DNA of 37,116 bases from Methylocapsa aurea (GTDB lineage: Bacteria; Pseudomonadota; Alphaproteobacteria; Rhizobiales; Beijerinckiaceae), in assembly GCF_000746085.1 (NCBI RefSeq), contig NZ_JQKO01000026.1, forward strand, positions 1 through 37,116, in the 5' to 3' direction. This document shows, piece by piece, positions 34,004 through 37,116 of this stretch (position 1 is the first letter of the stretch; each line of letters opens with the position of its first letter). The notes under the pieces were generated by a model. That model was not told the DNA's origin, did not search any database, and saw only the letters and a program-made list of their open reading frames with translations. Position numbers and translations under genes: made by a program.

Positions 34004-35146
34004 ATGCGCACCGGTACTTTTCTCATCGCTATGTTCCTCGCGCCAAGCATTTGTAGCGCGGATAGTCTTCTCAAAGCGCCGAGCTGCGCGTTGGAAGCGC
34101 CGTTGATCAAGATCGCCGAGAATGCAAAGGAGGCTGCCTTAGAAAGTCAGCCTCCAATTGTGTTCCAGGACGCGGTCAATTCAAGGCCGGTTTCGGAAGC
34201 TCTTGACGGGTTGGTGCTGGGGACGCCGGTCGATATAGATCGTGTCCCCGTGCTCAAGCATATCGCGGGGACCGGAGCGAAGATCACCGATCTCGGTTCG
34301 GCGCATGGATTGCGAAGCGTCCTCGCCCGGCATGGCGAGGAGTTCATGCTGCTCGAGGTGACCCCCGACGGGGAAGCCGTGGTCGCAGGCCTACAGTCGG
34401 ATTTGCCGGTGTCGAAACTGCTGACGATCGCTGGAAGTCAGGTGACGGAGATGGGCTCCGCGCATGGATTGCGCGGGCTGTTCGTGCGTAACGGAGAGCA
34501 GTTTCAGGTGCTCTATGCGACGCCGGATGGCGAGCGCGTGATCCCGGGGGTCATGTGGGACGCGACGGGCAAGAATGTCACGCGCGAGCAGGTGACGCCG
34601 ATCACCGGAGCCGTGCCGACAGCGGTCATCGGGAAGGACACTACCGCATCAGTGCCCGTTGGCGCGAAGCGATCGGCGCTCGATCTCGTAAGGGGGACGA
34701 CTTTCGGGACATCCGGTCCGGATTCCGCACCGCGGCTGTGGGTTTTCGTGGATCCGCTTTGCGGCTATTCCGTCAGGGCGCTGCAGGAACTGCAATTGTT
34801 TGTGGCAGGCGGAAAGGTCCAGCTTGCGATCATTCCGGTCTCGGTTCTCGACTATGAAGATCAGGGTAGGAGCACGGCCGCCGCGCTGGCGATGGTGAGC
34901 AAGTCCGCCGATCAAATGGTGACGGCATGGTCGCGCGGCGATTTGAAGGGGCATGCCGGCCCGGAGGCTGCGGCGCGGCTTGGCGTGAATATGGCGGCGG
35001 CCGAGGAGATCGGGCTGCGCGGTACGCCGACGGTCGTGTGGCGCAAGGCGGATGGGTCAGAAGGGAGAGTCGATGGGCTCCCGGATGATTGGAACGCCGT
35101 GATCGGATCAATGGGGAGCGAGAGCCATGCCTATCTTGCGCGCTGA
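34004..35146 (+). CDS. Exported DsbC/DsbG-like thioredoxin-fold protein with duplicated N-domain
   Basis: Predicted 380-residue periplasmic protein. The signal peptide is residues 1-19 (hydrophobic TFLIAMFLAP, cleavage near CSA/D). Two tandem repeats follow: 81-130 and 134-183, both carrying GSAHGLR, an RxGExF segment and TPDGE. These resemble the DsbC-type dimerisation domain. The thioredoxin fold starts about 243; its active site is FVDPLCGYS, so CxxC is CGYS (Cys253, Ser256). The cis-proline is Thr341-Pro342. A lone cysteine suggests isomerase- or holdase-like function rather than oxidation. ATG 34004 has AGGAGG 6 nt upstream; the frame is open upstream but lacks such a site. It overlaps the next gene by 20 bp. 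Similar proteins accompany I-type conjugation systems. Confidence 0.72.
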   Translation: MRTGTFLIAMFLAPSICSADSLLKAPSCALEAPLIKIAENAKEAALESQPPIVFQDAVNSRPVSEALDGLVLGTPVDIDRVPVLKHIAGTGAKITDLGSAHGLRSVLARHGEEFMLLEVTPDGEAVVAGLQSDLPVSKLLTIAGSQVTEMGSAHGLRGLFVRNGEQFQVLYATPDGERVIPGVMWDATGKNVTREQVTPITGAVPTAVIGKDTTASVPVGAKRSALDLVRGTTFGTSGPDSAPRLWVFVDPLCGYSVRALQELQLFVAGGKVQLAIIPVSVLDYEDQGRSTAAALAMVSKSADQMVTAWSRGDLKGHAGPEAAARLGVNMAAAEEIGLRGTPTVVWRKADGSEGRVDGLPDDWNAVIGSMGSESHAYLAR

Positions 35147-35672
35147 GAAGAAGTCCGCCGGAGCTGAGAAAAGGTCGCTATTGAGCGGAGCATGGGGCGG
35201 TGCGAAGTGGCTCGCCGCCAGCCCGTTGCAGTCCATTCCAAGAGATCAGATCGCGCAGAACGCACGGCTGATCCAGTCGCTTGGCGGGGCGGTTTTTGGT
35301 GGGCATCGCGTTAATGGAGGAATACGGACGCTGGCCGATCGAACTTTCGATCTGGCCGCGACCGCGTTTCATCACGGGATATCGATTGAGGAGCTCGAGA
35401 ATCTGCTTTTCCGACGTCAATGCGAGACCGCGCGGACCGCTTATCTGTCCTTCGGACTGGGTTGGCTGTTCTTTGTTGCCTGGCTGATTAGGTCCGCGAC
35501 GATGCCGTGGGCGGCGGGGCATATTCTTCCGGTGCTGGAGTTTGCGCCGTTTTGCCTGATTTTCTTTCTGACGGCTTTCAGAGCCGCTCTGAAAAACTAC
35601 CAAATTCGAACGCGTAGGCTGGCGACCGCGGGTGAATATCTTCGGACAGAGAGATCCTTCTGGCCGAAGTAA
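35127..35672 (+). CDS. Two-TM membrane protein, possibly TraX-like conjugal transfer protein
   Basis: Predicted 181-residue protein. A cytoplasmic N-terminal part of about 105 residues is followed by two membrane segments (about 108-124, FGLGWLFFVAWLI; about 130-152, HILPVLEFAPFCLIFFLTAF) and a basic tail. The layout and the HGISIEELENLLFRRQ block before the first segment recall TraX of I-type conjugation systems, but this is from memory and weak. It is translationally coupled to the DsbC/G-like gene by a 20-bp overlap. Without other tra genes in view, the pair may be a relic or the edge of a transfer region. Confidence 0.5.
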   Translation: MPILRAEKKSAGAEKRSLLSGAWGGAKWLAASPLQSIPRDQIAQNARLIQSLGGAVFGGHRVNGGIRTLADRTFDLAATAFHHGISIEELENLLFRRQCETARTAYLSFGLGWLFFVAWLIRSATMPWAAGHILPVLEFAPFCLIFFLTAFRAALKNYQIRTRRLATAGEYLRTERSFWPK

Positions 35673-35853
35673 GCAATGACGAAATTCATCTCGGCGCCCC
35701 GGCCGGAGTTATCGTTGGCGCCGGGGCCGCTGAGAATGGGGATTGCAGGTGAGGAAGGTCCGGGCTTCCAATCTGATCTGACTCACCGAAAAAGCCGCGC
35801 CAAAAGTCTTGCTTCATAGACTTCCGTCAAACGATCGCAGAGCGTCAAGAACT

Positions 35854-35877
35854 GGATGGGCGGGGCGCTGCCCATCC
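35854..35877 (-). terminator. Stem-loop at the 3' end of the GNAT gene
   Basis: A perfect 8-bp stem (GGATGGGC / GCCCATCC) with an 8-nt loop immediately follows the GNAT stop codon (35879-35877), sharing its last base. Only a short U-containing run (AGTTCTT) follows on the minus strand. It is a plausible intrinsic terminator for that gene and perhaps for the plus strand too. From 35673 to 35853 nothing else is recognised. Confidence 0.5.
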
Positions 35878-36329
35878 TACAGGACAAACCGATATTGCAA
35901 AAACCCCGACTTCTCCGCCACTTGGTCGTAGAGCCACATGGCTTGTTTGTTCGTCTCGTGCGTCAGCCAATAGACGCGCGAGGCTCCTTGCGCCTTGGCG
36001 CGCGCGACCACGGCCTCAATCAGCGCCCGCCCGACGCCGTTGCCCCGCCGCGTCTCCAATACGAATAGATCCTGAAGATAGCAGTAATCTCCGGGCGTCC
36101 ATGTCGATCGATGGAACAGAAATTGGGCAATGCCGACGATAGCATCGCCATCGGTCGCGACGACGCAATGCATCGGCTCGGCGGGCTCGAGCAGGCGGGC
36201 GAAGGTGAGATCAATGGACGAGACGGGAAGCGCCACTTCGTAGAAAGTCTGATAGCCTTTCCATAAAGGCTCCCAGCCAGCCCGATCGAGGGCCTCGAGC
36301 GGACGGATGCGGATTGGAGCATCGCTCAT
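35877..36329 (-). CDS. GNAT-family N-acetyltransferase
   Basis: Predicted 150-residue acetyltransferase. The fold is recognisable throughout: IRPLEALDRAGWEPLWKGYQ at the start, CVVATDGDAIVGIAQFLFH, the beta-4 strand YLQDLFVLETRRG, and the acetyl-CoA pyrophosphate loop RRGNGVGRALI near residues 94-104. It ends with WLTHETNKQAMWLYDQ, typical of motif B. The substrate is unknown. It is a single gene with a stem-loop after it and no linked partner. Confidence 0.85.
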   Translation of the reverse strand: MSDAPIRIRPLEALDRAGWEPLWKGYQTFYEVALPVSSIDLTFARLLEPAEPMHCVVATDGDAIVGIAQFLFHRSTWTPGDYCYLQDLFVLETRRGNGVGRALIEAVVARAKAQGASRVYWLTHETNKQAMWLYDQVAEKSGFLQYRFVL

Positions 36330-36372
36330 TAAGATAGCCTTTCAAGGACGCAGGGCAGAGGCTCTGTCGGTT

Positions 36373-36528
36373 GCCAAATATCCTGACACTGGCCTAATTG
36401 ATTTTACGCGAGTTTCTTTTTGGTTCGCCAGTTGTCGGGGCGCGCTTTGCCAAAATACGTGACACTGCGGGCCAGATTTGCCAGAAAAAATGACACTGCG
36501 TGCCAAAGTTCGTGGACGTTGCGTGCCA
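36373..36528. repeat. Insertion-sequence-terminus-like direct repeats
   Basis: Four related units start with GCCA at 36373, 36449, 36480 and 36502, and a fifth GCCA starts at 36525. Units 2 and 3 carry TGACACTGCG; unit 1 reads GCCAAATATCCTGACACTG; unit 4 is diverged (GTGGACGTTGCG). The last two unit lengths are 22 and 23 bp. On the minus strand they read TGTCA...TTTTGGC, the kind of multiple terminal repeat seen at ends of IS21-like elements. No transposase is recognisable beside them. The stretch 36529-36762 shows nothing identifiable. Confidence 0.45.
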
Positions 36529-36762
36529 ACCGGTCGATGAGGACCGCGTATTGGGGCGCGGTCAGCTCGAATTTGGTCTTCAACGGGCCGGAAGCGGAAT
36601 TACCAGTTCGGAGTGTTGAAGTCGGAATAGCCGCCATTTGTCCGTATTGGGAAAGACGCTTTCGTCTTCGATCCCAGGTCATGGACCACCACCGCCAACT
36701 TTGCGCTGGAAGCGGGCTTCCAATGGGAGTTGTCAGGCGCTGCTTCATCTGCCGTGAGGCGT

Positions 36763-37116
36763 TCATTCGGGCGCGGCGACGCGAATGGGACGTGTTCCGA
36801 CCGGAGCGCCGGTCGCGCGGTCGATGGTGACAGGATCGATCTCCGTTCCGGTCTCGGCGTCGAAGAACCGGGTCACCTTGCCCCCGCCGCGATGCTTGCG
36901 TCCCCACGAGCCGATCGCAAACAGCACCGGCAGAAAATCGCGGCCGGCTTCCGTCAGCACATATTCGTCACGTGGCGGACGGTCGGAATAGCGGCGTTTA
37001 TCCAGCAGCCCCTCGTCGGTCAGGGCCGAAAGCCGCCCCGTCAGCATCGTCGGCGCGATACCGAGACTCTTGCGGAAATCATCGAAGCGGGTCAGCCCCG
37101 CATGGGCGTCACGCAT
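36763..37116 (-). CDS. HxlR-family winged-helix regulator, truncated by window edge
   Basis: The last 117 residues of an HxlR-type transcriptional regulator. The pattern RFDDFRKSLGIAPTMLTGRL, then LTDEGLLDKRRYSDRPPRDE and YVLTEAGRDFLPVL covers the recognition helix and wing. The canonical N-terminal part (CGxWTLLILRD-type, with the conserved cysteine) would lie beyond position 37116, so the ATG at the edge is internal and not the true start. HxlR proteins commonly sense redox or electrophiles and regulate a neighbouring gene; the target is not visible here. Confidence 0.85.
   Translation of the reverse strand: MRDAHAGLTRFDDFRKSLGIAPTMLTGRLSALTDEGLLDKRRYSDRPPRDEYVLTEAGRDFLPVLFAIGSWGRKHRGGGKVTRFFDAETGTEIDPVTIDRATGAPVGTRPIRVAAPE

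Noticed and set aside
1-37116. CRISPR array or tRNA/rRNA genes
   Set aside because: No regularly spaced repeat-spacer pattern and no cloverleaf or rRNA-like stretch was seen on reading the non-coding parts.

Overview
The window reads as a GC-rich alphaproteobacterial accessory region, most likely from Hyphomicrobiales (Rhizobiales). The reasons are the imuA-imuB-dnaE2 mutagenesis cassette, LexA operators of the alphaproteobacterial direct-repeat type (GTTC-N7-GTTC), a RHE_PE00001-family gene known mainly from rhizobial plasmids, an EtfB lysine methyltransferase-like gene and a possible NepR-like protein. The genus cannot be fixed from sequence alone; a methanotroph or methylotroph relative, or a plasmid or chromosomal island, is possible. 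There is no rRNA, tRNA, CRISPR array or replication gene that I can see.

Layout. Positions 1-94 look like the end of an IS21-type insertion sequence. From 291 to 6091 (minus strand) lies a two-gene AddB/AddA-like helicase-nuclease operon. A perfect LexA box at 6240-6254 separates it from a small, apparently frameshifted plus-strand gene. A giant minus-strand gene (6674-11860) encodes a DUF4011-SF1 helicase-Vsr-like nuclease, an architecture associated with anti-phage defence. From 12268 to 21814 lies a divergent DNA-damage-tolerance locus: UvrD-like helicase, SRAP peptidase and DinB run leftwards, imuA-imuB-dnaE2 runs rightwards, and a perfect LexA box (16294-16308) lies between them. RecD2 follows at 23054-25246.

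The right half is a patchwork: an HNH protein; a third LexA box (26282-26296) ahead of a small hypothetical gene and an exported single-HKD phospholipase D-type nuclease; an EtfB-methyltransferase-like gene; a Nudix hydrolase; a RHE_PE00001-family protein; a Uma2 nuclease-fold protein; a NepR-like small protein divergent from a LuxR solo; an AT-richer stretch with a hypothetical gene; a DsbC/G-like exported protein and a two-TM protein that look like conjugation leftovers; a GNAT acetyltransferase; IS-terminus-like repeats; and a truncated HxlR regulator at the edge. Two paralogous coiled-coil/winged-helix genes (21839-22306 and 30648-31124) share an upstream element, and the second is broken by an amber codon.

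How it works together (inference): three intergenic LexA boxes suggest that much of the window is an SOS-controlled repair, mutagenesis and nuclease island. ImuA, ImuB and DnaE2 form the error-prone mutasome. DinB adds a second translesion polymerase, SRAP shields abasic sites in single-stranded DNA, and UvrD, RecD2 and the AddAB-like pair process ends and forks. The DUF4011 helicase-nuclease probably serves defence.
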